The position numbers and the translations under genes were made by a program. From the NCBI RefSeq assembly GCF_008728515.1, contig NC_044981.1, positions 129,306,884 to 129,370,883 of the forward strand: 64,000 nt of DNA. Direction: 5' to 3'. Below the pieces are notes generated by a model. The model searched no databases, had not been told where the DNA came from, and saw only the letters and a list, made by a program, of their open reading frames with translations. The DNA comes from Papio anubis. Its lineage: Eukaryota > Chordata > Mammalia > Primates > Cercopithecidae. The first letter of the stretch is position 1, and each line of letters starts with the position of its first letter. Positions 44,528 to 61,039 of the stretch are shown here, in pieces.

Positions 44528-47174
44528 ATATATACACTTTTTTATTTGTCAGTTAAACAAGAAATTTTTTAAAAAGTCACATGGGTGTTATATAATTTCT
44601 GTGAGATGGAGGGCCAAAGAATTCACTGAAAGTACTTCACAGAAGTAAAAGAGCATGTCCTGCAAAGGCCATGCGATACATCTGGGCTCCTAGAGCAATA
44701 ACCCGGGTGGAATTGTACTGACCTCTATTCCTTTTGAAGGTGCTATCCTTTCTTCTGATAGAGGGTAAAACCAGGAACTTGAGCTCAACCAGTCATTAAA
44801 CATTTGTTGACACTTTTTTTAAAAGGAGAAAGCTGTTAATTCCAGTGCCTCTGCCAAATTTCACTCAGGTAATTGCACAAGGGCATAGCAATGCTACAGG
44901 TAGGGAAAATGTAAATTGGCAGAGCAGTTGAATGTGGTCCTTTCTATCTAAATCCTCTTGTTAGTTTCCATTAGATGAGTTAGCACTTTGCTTCCCTTCC
45001 TTTCCTTATGTGAAATACCATGAAGTTATCAAAAGGCTGCTGTGTTCTGCCTAAGAAATTGGCTTCTTTTCAGAGAGTGAAATGATCTTACTACATCCTT
45101 TACTTTTCTGGATCCCTTGTTAGGTTCAACTAGCTAATGTATTGTAACGTTTTTCAAAGTCTCAGGGTAAAACACAATAGTGTTATACCAGACTAACTGT
45201 ATTTGATCTTAAAGATGTTTAAAATATTTGAAAAGGAGGAGCTATAAAAATATTTCTCATCTTCATGTGCGAATCTGTCCTCAAACTTTCATATACAAAT
45301 AAAAAATATGATATACCCAATATAAATTTTACCTTAAAGAAGACCTTTGGAAAGATAATGAAGTAAAATGTCTGCTCTTAATCAGCATTGTAGTGTTTCT
45401 TTAAATCCACTGTCAAACTGCCTAATAAGGTAAATTAAATAATGGAATGCTATTTGCAATTTCCAAATAACATCAGTCATTACAAAATTGCCCTAGGCTT
45501 TTCTTGACCCAATACTATACATGATTGAATAATTATCCTTTAATCAGTACAGTAATGAATAACTGTACCTTTTAAGTTTGGGATATTTAGATCCCACTTT
45601 ATTTCATTAAGCTTATCTCTAAATCAGAACAACCAGCTGTCTCTTACCGAATATAAGGTATGTTTTCATTATAAAAGTAGAATTCAACAGTAACTGTTCT
45701 ATGAAAAACTGTGGGTTTCATTTTAGGTTTCTACTTTAAGTCCAAAATGCAGAACCAGTCAACGGGAAATACTTTTCTTGCCCTTGAACTAAATACATCA
45801 GATTCCATCAATAATAAAGAAAAATTCCATAGTTATAAACTTGTTTGCTTTTTGGCTGTATGCCAGATCTAAAAAGGCAAAATTAAACTTAAAACTACAT
45901 TGACTGAAGGTCTGAGGTCATAGAATTCTTTAAAGATCCAGACATGTGTGTTGTTACAATTCTGGTTGAGAGAATAATATAGTTATAAGCAGAATTAATT
46001 CCTTCTTTAAATTCAACAGACAGTCTAATAAAATCCGAAAATGATGTCAAACTATATTTCTTGGCCTTAGCAACCAATGGAGGCCTGATGAAATTGCAGC
46101 ATTCTGATAGTGAAAGTCAGAATTCCATATGTGAATGTGTCACATCCAAAGTCACATACTCAGACTATCTACCTGCCTGCATTTAATATATTTAATATGA
46201 ATAAATATCTATTTTCAATACTGATTATTCTAATAAGGAAAGTAACCATCTGTGTTTTTCCTGCAGAGAAGCTTTCTTGTGATTCTATGGAAATTGGAGC
46301 AAAAGCAACATTTTACACAAAGCTCTACATAGCATATACCGTATCTGAGTACACAAATGGGTTTCATTCTTGGTAGCTGTAGTCTAGCAAATTAAAAAAA
46401 CACCCTGCTGGTCTTGTCCGTCATTCAGTCTCTGATATCTTGATGATTAAATATATCTGTGATTTCATTTTTAAATACTCACCCTACCTTGTTTTCCCCA
46501 CACATTCATCACTGAGAAAAACCTTCCAATATCTCCCTTCCTAAAGTAACTGCTTGTTAAGCAAGGAATTCTGAAATCATTCATTCTTTGAATGAAAGAA
46601 GATCTTTGATGCGATGCAAGTATTGACCCAAAGAGGATCATGACAGATTTGGAACATGTGATTTGGGCTGGGGCTAATGAGTAAGGTGCCTAGGGCACAA
46701 AATTTAAGAACGAGTTCCACCTTACATTTTTTGCTCTGGGTGCTTCACTGACCTCACCCTAATCTTGGCCTTGCAAGAGGTACAGATACCCAGGGAGGCT
46801 AAGGCTAGCTGAAAAATCCAAAACAGAGAGCCCCAAAGGGACAAGGACCAGAAATTCAAAGGGGCTGTCTGTTCACAGGTAGGAGGATATAAAAGGAAGG
46901 TAAGGGGAAAGAAACTAAAATGTAGGGGCATCAAAGACAAGCTGCATCTACTAGACAATTATTCCTTGGACCCACAGGTAAAGATTATGTTCTGAACAGG
47001 GAACTACAAATCATGAATGTTATCATTTCATCAATTCATGATATAAACATATCTTGGCTGTTCCTTAAAATATCAGTTTCATTTTTACTTTATGTCCAAA
47101 TTAGTTTACTTGTTAATATCCCCCATATGACCTACCATTTTCCCTTTCTCACTATTGTAATTACTTGCTTGATC

Positions 47175-47292
47175 CTTGTCTTGCTTGTTAAATGGAAGCT
47201 AAAGGTGTGCAAGGAGCTAATTCACTGCTGAAATACCAGTTTCTAGCACAGTGCTGATACTTAACATGCACTCAATAAACAATCGTTTAATG
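47175..47292 (+). mobile_element. L2 3' end fragment
   Basis: TTTCTAGCACAGTGCTGATA then ATGCACTCAATAAACAATCG matches the L2 3' terminus (CAGTGCCTGGCACATAGTAGGCGCTCAATAAA). Confidence 0.6.
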
Positions 47293-47469
47293 GCATTGAG
47301 TCATCTTGGCCCCACTGGTCCAGTTAAAAAGACTGTTTTACAGTATTGTGACCATGTTTCCCTATTTTCCCTCCCATCCAAAGCTGAGTAAAAAAGAAGT
47401 AGAGATGAATTTGGATCTTGCAAATAACTGAAGGCAGAAAAATATACTTGAACAAATTACTGATATTTT

Positions 47470-48170
47470 AAAAATTTCTTAACCTCATTTTTCTTAGTGA
47501 CTTTTGAGAGTTCTTTATATGTTTCTATAATTCCTTTATCAGTATGTGCATTATAAATACTTTCTCCAAATCTATAGCTTGTCTTTTTATTCTTATAACA
47601 GTGTCTTTTGAAGAGCAAAAGTTCTTTACAATTTTTTGAAATCTAATTTTATCTGTTCTTTTCTTGTATGAATTGTGTTTTTAATGTCATATCTATAAAA
47701 TCTTTATGTAGACCAGAGTCACAAAGATTTTCACCATTTTTTTCTTCTAGAAGTTCTATAGTTTTAGCTTTTTAGATGTAGGCTTACAATCCATTTTGAG
47801 GTAATTTTTGTATACAAGTTGAGATTCTTTCCTCTTTTGCACATAGATGTCCAATTGTTCCAGCACCATTTGTTTAAAAAGACTGGCCTTTGTATCCTGA
47901 TTCAAAAATCTGCTTTCTAGCATAAATACGCCTCTGTTTCTGGACTCTCCATTATGTTTCATTGCTCTATGCGTCTATCCTTTCACATTCTCTTGATTAC
48001 TGTACATTATAAGTCTTTAAATCAGGTAATCTGAGTCTTCAAACTTTGTTCTTATTTTTAAAAATAGTTTTGACTATTCTAATTCATCCACCTTTCCTTG
48101 TGATTTTAGAACCATTTCAATAATTTCTCCAAAAAGTCCTGGAACTTTTCTTAGGATTATGCTGAGTCTC
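47470..48170 (-). mobile_element. L1 fragment, antisense on plus
   Basis: TTTGAGAGTTCTTTATATGT, CTTATAACAGTGTCTTTTGA and CCAATTGTTCCAGCACCATT, then TTCATTGCTCTATGCGTC match L1 ORF2 in antisense (old L1M type). Confidence 0.85.
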
Positions 48171-48657
48171 TGTTAAATTTGCTTTTAACTTTAAATACTT
48201 CAGCTGTGTCAAATTATGTGTAGCAAATGCAATTTGAATACTGCAAGTTTCAGATAATGAAACACACAACGGATTTTAAATACACACTGATCACACAAAG
48301 ACATTAAACTACCTACCACTGATTCTACAAATCCCAGGAATGTAGGAAATGTTCACTGGCTAGAGCTACTAACAACTTACAAAGGTGAAGGGCTTATGCA
48401 GTCTCTTTAGCATAAAGGAAATAATATCAGTCATACTCAAGGAAGATAATATTACAATTTTGTTGCAAGTTCTTCACAAAATGAATAATGAGTCTGGTAA
48501 AAGCTCCATATTCATATGTACACCATTATTTAGAGATTAAAATCGCCTATCTGTCCCATATCTAAAAGAAGGATCTTCTGGAATGCCAGAAGAGCCTCAT
48601 CTTATACAGTCATGCTACCACAGATCAAACATCAGCACAATTATCTGAGAGCTTTCA

Positions 48658-48948
<291 letters not shown>

Positions 48949-50034
48949 TTACTCTTTAATACTCTCCAAAGAAAACCAGTCATTACAGTAACTGAAAGAT
49001 TAGTACTCAGCCCCGTTTGTTTCTGAGTCCACAGCTTTGAGGTGCTCCTCATGAGCAGAGACTACTTGGTGGGCATCTCTTATAAGCACGTAGTAGTGAA
49101 ATACCCTATTGTTTTGGCAAACCAGGTCCAGTATACAAATTTTAATGTGATTAAAGTTAGTATATGCTTCACTTTGCTCCTGATAATTACTTATTCAAGC
49201 ATTTACATCATCAGGACCTACGTGTTTGAAGAGGAAAGAAGGAGATGGAATCAGCTCATATTCACAAAATCAGTTCTTACATATCTTCTAACATTACCAG
49301 CAAGGAGTTGGGGCTGCCCCTGCTAGACTCCACAAAGACCTCAGTCTGCATTTTTGTGATTTTTGTTCCTTTCTGGGCTACCACTGATAATTCTGTTTTC
49401 TTGGCAGGAGGTAAAAAGTAAATAAAAGAAGATGAATATGACTTTTTTTTTTTTTTTTTTTTTTACCCAGCCTCTCACAAACTGTATGACACCTGAGGCC
49501 TTGACTTAAAGTCTTTAGTGAACTTTTCAATTATTTAGTTTCCCTCCTTTGTTACAGAGATAAATGAAAGCACTGAATCAACACCCTTGACCTGCTTTTT
49601 ATTAAAAAATTTTAAGAACCTTAAAATGATGATAATAACCCTTCAAAATCCTTTTACATAGTAGGATGATGAGTAAGGAATTGTTGTGATAACTGGTGTT
49701 TAATATATCTAGCATGTGTCAGCCCAAAATGTTATCAGTGATGACAAATCCTTGGTCATCACCGATAACATTAAGATCCCCCAATGAAATGTGTTCCAAA
49801 GGAAACAAAGATCTACATTTGATGTGGTTTCCAAAAAATAAAAGAAATAATCTTATAAGTAAATATGTATACTATCATAAAGGATTAGGTAATATGGCAG
49901 AAAACTAAAATTCTATTAGTCTGAAAATTTCAAGATCCAATGTTTCCTACTATCACTTGTGAGCCAAGAACAAAAACCTCATCATATCTAAACAAAGTTC
50001 CTAGCAATATCTCTCAAAATAAAACAGTGATAGC

Positions 50035-50280
50035 AGACATACATAGTGCTTACTCTGTATCAAGACACTGTTTTAAGGGCTCAAATATATTTACTCATTT
50101 AATCCTCATAATCTCTTATGTGGTCTTAATACTATATTCATTTTACATTGAAGGGGACTAAGGCACAGAGTGGTTAAGTGATTTTCACAAGGTCACACAG
50201 CTAGTAAGTTTCAGAGCTAGATTTGAACCCAGAGTGCCTAAGTCAAACATCTGTGCTGAAGCGCTCTGTTAGCCCACTAA
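50035..50280 (-). mobile_element. MIR, nearly complete
   Basis: ATAGTGCTTACTCTGTATCA, TTACTCATTTAATCCTCATA, GGTTAAGTGATTTTCACAAG and GGTCACACAGCTAGTAAGTT follow the MIR reverse complement end to end. Confidence 0.9.
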
Positions 50281-50519
50281 TTCCTGCAGAAGAAGATGAG
50301 GTTACATACTGGAAAGGTCCAGGCTATTCCCCACTGGGGAATATAATGTCTTTTCATATTCAAACATATCTCAAAGATCTCCCTTTCTTTTCATTTCCAC
50401 TGTCGTCCCCCTTGTCCAAGTTCCCTTTTCTTCCTGTTGCAGGCAATGTATTCATTTTTAAATTTATCTCCTCTTTCCATTTTTGACTTTCTCCAAAGAC
50501 CTTGGTGGTAGAGTTATCT

Positions 50520-51090
50520 TCTCAAAACATAAATTAAATGATGTAATTTTCTTGCTCAAAATCTCATCATAGCCTCCCACTGGGCTTGGAATAGAATCCA
50601 AATTCCTTATTGTAAACCACCAGGCCTTACGTGAGTAGGCCCCCACCTATCTCTGCAAATGTGTTTCCGCACTTGCCCCTCATGCACTAACTAAACTCCA
50701 GCCTTTTTTTTTTTTTTTTTTAGTTCAGTGACACACCAAGTCTTCCATCCATCGGGGATTTGGTACACGCTGCTTTCTTTGCCTGAAACACCACTGCCCT
50801 CCTTCACCTAACTCTTAGAAGTCTTGGCCTAAATGTGGTTTCCATAGAGAAGCCTTATATAAAACCTCCCCTATTCAAAATTATACTTCAGTTGATATTT
50901 TAACAGACCCTGTTCTCTTCCTAAATCTGTATTTGTGTGTTTACTGGTTTATTGTCTGTTTGTCCCAGTAGGCTGTAAGCTCCATGAGGCAGGAATCATA
51001 TCTGATCCACTCCGGCCCCACCTTCGTGTACCCCAGTATACAGACCAATTCCTAACACTTAATGGGCACTCAATAGGTATTAGCCAAAAC
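50520..51090 (+). mobile_element. L2 3' region
   Basis: CAAAATCTCATCATAGCCTC, GCTTTCTTTGCCTGAAACAC, TAGAGAAGCCTTATATAAAA and GGCTGTAAGCTCCATGAGGC, then GGGCACTCAATAGGTATTAG match L2 in order. A 20-base T-run sits at 50703-50721. Confidence 0.88.
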
Positions 51091-51354
51091 AACAAACTGG
51101 TGCTCAGGCCATGGTCCCAAATACAGATTACATTTTATATTGTGATCCATTGTATTTAAATCTTCACAGATTTTCGGATCTGTTTTATGATTAACTGTTT
51201 TTAAATAAATGTTTTTTTCCTTTAAAAATCTTTTCTTAATCCTCCCAAATAGAGGCAGAGTAGTTTTTCCCTTATAGTACAACTCTGCCTAGTGTATATT
51301 TCTGTTATAATATTCACTATATCTCACTCTCTGTCCATCTTATTTTCATATTTG

Positions 51355-51485
51355 TTTCTTTCAGAGGACTGAATCCTTCTAAAGAGCAGGGAACAATGAC
51401 TTACCAGTTTTGAATCTTCAATCCCTAGCCAAAAATCTAACACATAGCAAGTACTCAATAAATGCTTGTTGGACCAATAAATAAA
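51355..51485 (+). mobile_element. L2 3' end, second copy
   Basis: TAAAGAGCAGGGAACAATGA then CACATAGCAAGTACTCAATA and AATGCTTGTTGGACCAATA match the L2 terminus. It lies about 270 bases after another L2 end in the same orientation. Confidence 0.8.
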
Positions 51486-52607
51486 CGTGTAAAATCAAGT
51501 TACAAAAAATTTCTCAATTAAAAAAAATAAAATGTATATACTGATTCTGATGTTTAGTGTTTTAAGACATCGTTTTTCTAACTAATGCTAAATTACAGTT
51601 TAATCCTATCAAAAATATTATTATTCCACACTATTTTAACGATCAAAATTTCCTTTCTGCCTTTTGTTATATCAATAAAACTTAAATAAAGTGATAAAAT
51701 TCCTTCAGTAAATCTAAAAAGTAAGCACTTGTACAGTAACTCACATTTTAGAATACATAAATGTCTAACAATTATACTAAAGTAAAATACTGCATTGCCA
51801 GACCAGAAGTCAGCCACTCTTCAATCTCAGCTACTTCGAAAGTGGCTGAAAAGAAAAAAATATGGACAAAAGATTTGGAAGTGTCAACATAAATCACTAA
51901 TTCATCTCACTCTAAGCTGATTCACTCATTTAGGGACATTCACTCTTGTTTCATGCATAATTCTAACATGCTAGATTTTAAAACTCACAAAAATATTAAG
52001 AAAACATAATTAGAAGGAGGACTAAAGACTACCAGAGGCAGGCACAGTGACAAAAGCAAAAAGTTGCAGCTGTCAGGAAAGTGGGAATCAAACATTAAAA
52101 GTATTCATAAAACTAAAAAATAGAAAAATTATTTAAAAGCCAACAGTAGTCTTTGAGGCATTTTGTTTAGTAACAAAGGACACTTTTTAGGACTGAAAAT
52201 GTTATATAGTCTGTAGCATAATCCTATAACTGATTTTAATCAATTAATACTGATTCAACCAATTAATATTCATTATAATAACTGCTTTATCAAGAAAAAT
52301 AAAATTGTTTTTAGTAGTATTTTAACAGAAAATATCCAATACATTTTGTAATTCCATGCCAAATGATTAAAACAACTACAGTATAAATGTTTAAAACACA
52401 AACGTTTAACAATCAAAAAATCTAAAATAGCCAGAATAATACATAGTCCAAGAATTCTAGATAGGTAATTTTTTACTATCCTGAAATGCTATAATAATTT
52501 TTAAATAAAGAAACCTTATCCTGGGAGGGTACACACATATATGGCAACCCGAGTACTCTTCAAAAATCTGAAATACATATAAAAAGCATAAACACAAAAA
52601 GCTACTA

Positions 52608-55003
<2,396 letters not shown>

Positions 55004-55146
55004 CGTAAGTGGGCAGGCTGTAGGGCTGTCCTGTCTGTGAGTAGGCTGTGTAGACGGCTGGCTGCTGCATCCCCGAATACTGAGTCTGGCCTGCATATGC
55101 AGACATTGTTTGAGCTGCTGGTGTAGAAAGAATGTGTGGATAGGGC
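55004..55146 (-). CDS. EYA4: EYA4 exon E3
   Basis: This 143-nt exon encodes (K)[39 protein letters not shown] and QPYSLPTY(D). The first base finishes Lys from E2 and the last base starts Asp of E4. The acceptor is ATTTAG|G and the donor is G|GTATTT, the weakest-looking donor in the set. The Gln/Tyr/Ala-rich composition matches the conserved tyrosine-rich part of the EYA N-terminal region. Only 143 bp of intron separates it from E4. The exon ends near residue 193 of the protein, the reported truncation point of a cardiomyopathy deletion (see findings). Confidence 0.96.
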
Positions 55147-56360
55147 CTAAATATCAGAAAAATAGCATTACTGTGGCAACAAAGACTGTGTATTAATTTA
55201 GACAGCCTAGATTCAGTGAAACCCTATAATATCCAGGACGTAATCCTCTTTATCCGTAATTTTAATAATATAGGAAAAAACAACAGTCTGAATGTCAGGA
55301 GTTCAGGCTCTGCTACAAGCCAGTCTAGTGACCATAGTCAAATGATTTAAACTCCCTACATCTATACCACATCTGTAAAAGCAGAAATTTGATTTAGATA
55401 TTATACCTAGTGTCTCTTCCAGGTCTATAATTCTTGTTCATATCTGAAATCGCACTCCAGTTAGTATGTAGATGAGGAAAATGGAGCACACGCTAGCTTT
55501 ATTAATATGCTTATTAGCAAATTCACACTCACCATGAGTGACTTAATGCTATGCAAAGACTACGAAAGTCTATTTAAAAGCCGTACTAAGAATTTGCTCC
55601 CAAGAATCGGAAATTTAAAAAAAGAAAAAGAAAGGCAGGAAGCTTCCAAAAAAAAAAAAAAAAAAAGGAACATCATTCCTTTCATCATGCCACATTTTAC
55701 ATCATGTTCTCCATTGGATAGCCAACCTCCAGTCTATATATATGTAAAGGCAGACATTCTAGATGCTGCAGAAAATAACATACTATATTTAAATGTGTAT
55801 GTATCAGCAATACACAATCTTGGCACGTCTGGCTGATTCCAAACCAATTCAGATATACACCCAATATAGTTAAACTTAAGAAATATCTACGACTGTCCTC
55901 AATAAAGTGACTATATTAGTTATAAAAAACAATAAAGCATGTTCTCCAAAAATATGTTTATTAGAACTGGAAATCCAACAAAAGAATTTCAATGATGGAA
56001 TTAATTATGAAGTGTTGACATTTAGATAAAATGTAATCTCTTTAGATTTTTTAACCAGCCAGCATTTTTGAATTTGAATTAAAATGCAATGTATTCTAAT
56101 TTGAGCTTGACATTTTTCCTCAAGGTATATATAAATATTCAAGGGAATTATCAAGATAAACGTGGGTGTCTCTATTTCAAATTTCTACAGGATATTTATC
56201 TACATATTTAATCTATCCAAGCATGGATATAATACATGTATTATAGTATATACATAAATGTTTGCCAATTTAAACTTGTCAAATTGTGCGAATACAGATT
56301 AATAAAGATAATGCTGGAAAAAATTTCTAATGAAACAGAAAGAATCTACTGACCACTTAC
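55147..56360. other. EYA4 intron E2-E3 (1.2 kb)
   Basis: Contains a possible MIR at 55290-55440 and an A-run at 55648-55666. The rest is AT-rich and unassigned. A 109-codon plus-strand frame across the A-run has no protein-like character. Confidence 0.65.
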
Positions 56361-56427
56361 TTGGAAGGATACAGCTGTGGGGAATACTGATGTGCTGATC
56401 TGGGGCTGTAGCCACTACTTGTAATTA
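56361..56427 (-). CDS. EYA4: EYA4 exon E2
   Basis: This 67-nt exon reads (V)[20 protein letters not shown] followed by S(K). Its first two bases complete the Val codon begun by E1, and its last two start the Lys completed by E3. The acceptor is TTACAG and the donor is AA|GTAAGT, both strong. The segment has Tyr-Ser-Pro repeats (GYSPR, QYSPQ) typical of the EYA transactivation region, which is intrinsically disordered and carries Thr-phosphatase activity in some EYA proteins (family knowledge). Skipping it would shift the frame. Confidence 0.96.
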
Positions 56428-58771
56428 CTGTAAGACACAAAAATACCAGTGCACCAAAGGTTGCTTCATAAATACATTTCACTAGAGTGTACATAACAAA
56501 TTTGAAGAAATTACCGTGTTAAACACGTTTCCAAAAATTCATTTTCTAAAAAGAAACAGCTGCCTAAACACTTTCTCCTAATTAAACTGCTTTGAGTTTT
56601 GTGCAAAAAGCATGATATAAACATTTGTCTCACAAATCATTCCCTCTATCACTCTTCCACTCCATTTTCTCAAATCATTAGCATGCTCTTATATATTAAT
56701 ATGCTATGAATAAATATCTTTGATTACAGGGTAATTAAGCTTTCATAATATAAAAGTAAATTTTTAAAGTTTGCAAACTTTACATTTTAAGATGCCAAAT
56801 ATAATGGCAATATGTACATATCGCTCTTCTTCCATATTTGTTCTAATTGAAATACAATACAAAATAAGAAAAGTGTGATGTTCCAAACTTCGTTTTCTAA
56901 CAGTACAATACGATTGTATTCTATTTCCTCTCATTTTACCCATCAGATGAACAATTAAAAATGCAGTCTAAAACATTCCAGTAATAATTAAAGAAAGCAC
57001 AGGTGATTTCTTTAAAACATAATCACAAAATGCAGTAGCAATTATATTTACAAATAAACTTTGAACTATTAGAGATAATACTTTTCTGAGAAGAACTTAA
57101 AGGTGAAAGTCAGGTCCTATTAACAGTTCATCCAAACATGGAGCCTCAAACTGGAATATATCCAAAAGCTTGGAAGTTTCTCTTTCCTTTAACTATCTGC
57201 CTTGACTAAGACAGATGTTTTGCAAATATATGGACTCTAAAGTGTGAGCCAGTTCCCTTAGAGCCAATCCACACTGCGTGAGCACACAGAGTGTCTTTAT
57301 TGGGCCATCTGCTGTTCATTCACTTTTCAAAAAGATTAAAGCAGTACACAATGCAGTGCTGGAATTAGTTTAGTCTAATCAATCATAGTTATACTTCAAA
57401 GTACTATGTCCTTTCTAAGTTGTTCATAATAATTCTGGAGCTAAACTTTTAGAATTGTAAAAGTGACAAATAGGTTTAGGTTGCTAACTATTTTATGAAA
57501 CATGATATATTTCTATATATATCACAAGTACCCTTGTGATGTGCTTCACAAACACACAAAATTTAATGTGTTTAAAATGCTATTTTGCCTATAAGCTCTG
57601 AATATGGAAAGAATATTTTCATTTTCATAGCAATAATACAGTAAGTATATTTTTAAGAATATTATCAATTTTGAAAATCATCAAATTTGACTAAAGGTGT
57701 TACTTCCAAATATTTTCAGCAATCCAAACTTAACTGAATTTGACATGTATCGAAAATAAATTGAACCAATAAACTATTAATTTTCTACATATTTATTAAA
57801 ACTTAAAGAATGTTTTAAAAATTTCAAATTTTAATGAAAACAGACTCTTTGTTCTACTACACAATGGGCATTAAATGTACATTTCATAATAATAGTGTTA
57901 TTCCAAAGATAGTCATTCTAATTTATCAATTCACAATACCAAATACTCTAACAGAAATATAGTTAAATGAGGCTTAATTACATATTCTTTCATCTCTTCT
58001 TTACAGAATTTCTCCTTGGTACACTCAAGATTTGGGCCATACTAACTAGTTACGATGAATATTATGAAATAGAAGGCTTTTCCAAAGAGATACTGAATAA
58101 TGAAGATAAATATTCATTATAGTAACTTCTAATAAGTAAGACATAGATCAAAATCACACATTTCAGAAAAAACCCATATACACGAACTCAATTCTGAATA
58201 TACAGGATGTTTCTTCTAATGATAAAACTAAACATCATTAGAATAATGTACTCACAACACTATAAAGGCTCAACTAAACTTTACAATTTTCTATTAACGT
58301 CTATATGTTCATTTTCTAAATAGAACACAAAACCTTAGACTCAGAAAACTATGATGTTCACGTAGGAAAGTTTATGCTTCTTTACTAAAATACATACATT
58401 TTGTTCTAATTCAGAAATTTGCAGATAACTGAAAAGAACAACAAAATTGGATTAAAGTGAGTGGAAATTATGCAGATCAAAGTAAAGACTGCTCTCACAA
58501 AGGGCAACCTCATTTCCAGAATGATTCCTGGAATATCTTGTACAAACCTGAAAGACCTTTGTTTTATTCCCCACTGTCATTTGATTAATCATAAACATTA
58601 CCCAATATACTCATTACATTCCATCATTTCTGTATACAACAGTAAGCAAATCAGCTTGTTTTTGAAATGCCCTGAAAATTAATTTAAATAAATGTTTAAT
58701 GTCTACTGTCAGTTTCTCTGGTGGTGTCAAAGCAATTTTAAGGTTTCATTCTTATTATCATGCCATCTTAG

Positions 58772-59033
58772 ATTGGTGACTCTCAATGGGATGAGAAGTG
58801 GGTGGGGGTGAGAATTTTGCCTGTCAGGGGACATTTAAACAGTCTGGATACATTCTTGGTTGTCTTTAGTAAGACATCTTTGGTTGCTTCTTCAGTAAAG
58901 AAGCATCTAGGGGAGTGTTGCTGGCATTCTGGGATAGATGCAGCCAAACATCTTACGGTGCAGAGGACAGCTTTCCCACACTAAATAATCAGCCCGAGTC
59001 TTTCACAGTGCTGATGTTGATAATCCCTGCCCT
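58772..59033 (+). mobile_element. MER20 hAT-Charlie element
   Basis: TTGGTGACTCTCAATGGG, TTTTGCCTGTCAGGGGACAT, TGCTGGCATTCTGGGATAGA and GCAGAGGACAGCTTTCCCAC follow the MER20 consensus. Confidence 0.85.
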
Positions 59034-59086
59034 GGATCACTGCTGTGGAATAAAACTTTCCACAGAGTTGGAAATGTTCTGTATCT

Positions 59087-59358
59087 GAGCTGTCCAATAT
59101 GGTAGCTGCTAACCACATGCAGCTGTTAAACACTTGAAATGTGTTTAAACTTGAAAATTCAGTTAAATTTTGGTTGCTGAAAATATTGAGAACTTAACAC
59201 CTCTAGTCATACTTGATGATTTTCAAAATGTATTAATATTATTGAAAATATACTTACTGCATTATTGCTGTGAAAATGAAAATAAAAAACAAAATTTTTA
59301 ATTTTATCAAATTTTAATAACTACATATGGCTAGTGGCTACCTTATTGGAGAGCACAT
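59087..59358. mobile_element. hAT-type DNA transposon with terminal inverted repeats
   Basis: GAGCTGTCCAATATGG at the left is inverted at the right as CCTTATTGGAGAGCAC, with GTTGCTGAAAATATTGAGAA between. Same terminal-repeat family as the copy at 39751. Confidence 0.75.
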
Positions 59359-59494
59359 CCCTAGATAATTCTTTTAAAAATTTGGAAAATATCTATAAAG
59401 ATAATATGAGTGAATTTCAGACAGGATGATTGTTCATACCTATTTCTTTTTTCATCTATTTTCTGGTGGGGTATTACAGAAAGGACCCAGGGGC

Positions 59495-59640
59495 TGATCA
59501 TAAGGACATGGTTCTAGACTCACACCACGGACCAGCTGTGAGGCCTTGACTATATGGCCTTAACCACTTTTAACTTTTCTTGTCTACAAAATGGATCAGA
59601 GAGCTCTGAAATTCCTTCTGGAGCTAACACTTTATAGTTT
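59495..59640 (+). mobile_element. MIR-like fragment
   Basis: CTAGACTCACACCACGGACC, AGCTGTGAGGCCTTGAC and GTCTACAAAATGGATCAGAG resemble MIR. Confidence 0.55.
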
Positions 59641-60808
59641 TGTCATTCAGCTTTCAATGAACTTGTAGTATACTACTGAAGTATGTCAGCAATAAATTAA
59701 TAACTCCATTCCTTTCCTTAAAAATTTGTTCATATAGATTTATTTTGCAGAAAGTTTATAAAACCTATGGTAGGTGTGCAATACAGAATACTGAACTGGT
59801 AACTATTTATCTCCCGAGAGGCAGGTAAACTGCTAGAAAAGATGTGTATTAATACACATGAGTCTCTATGCAAAGTTTATGTGCTAGTATTTCTTTCTTG
59901 GAGTACTAATATTTATGTAAATATATGGCAACTGCTTTTAATCGGTGTGAACTAGTGAAATTAGATCATCTGTAAAAATCAAATATATGCTATAATGACA
60001 TAATACTCTAAGACATATCTCAACTATTTTTACATAATACATACTGACAAAAAATCCTTATAACATGAGAATATGGATAAATGTAAAATGTAAAATGTAT
60101 TAAAGTAGAATAACAGAACCGAGATTCAGTTACCACAGATACATTCCTACGTTTAATGTTCTTTCTGATGTACCCATTCCTCCTCAGGTTAGAAAAATCC
60201 TTTCACCAGATAATAAGCCAAAGAAATATTGCAACTTAAAAAAAATTAATTGAATCAACTTAATTCATGCCCTTTGTGCCCAGCTGGGAGTTATCAGGTA
60301 TTTATATTTTAAAGGGATTGATGTTTAAAGACATGCTATTGTTCTCTTTGAAGCATACGAGCGCTCTCAGAGGCTGGGTTCTAATGCAACCAGCATGTGC
60401 TCTCCTGCAGCCCATTAACCTTTAATACTTGTCACTCAGCTGCTTACACAGGAGGAGTTTTTTAAACCCAGAGAGGAAACAAGGTTATTTAGAAGGAATC
60501 AAATGGATAGTTTTACATCTCGAATGTTAAACAGAAGGTAGTTTTTATGTAATTCAAATGGATAAGTTGAAGAAGCAAGGTCAGCTACTACAACTTAATT
60601 ATTAAATTAATTAAGCACTGTATAAAATAATTTTGAAGGAAGTTAAGTTTACTTATCTGTAATAAGAAAGTCATGAAACTTTTGCTGTCAACTACAATAT
60701 CAAGCAACATTATTCTAAATATAATTTGTAACAGTGCATACTGCTTATGACTATTAGTTCTTAAAAAAATAAGAACTTGTTTCTAGCTTTATAAAGATCA
60801 AAGTTCTA

Positions 60809-61039
<231 letters not shown>

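Noticed and set aside
50223..50486. 87-codon plus frame
   Set aside because: Starts within a MIR and continues in unassigned sequence; no coding signal.
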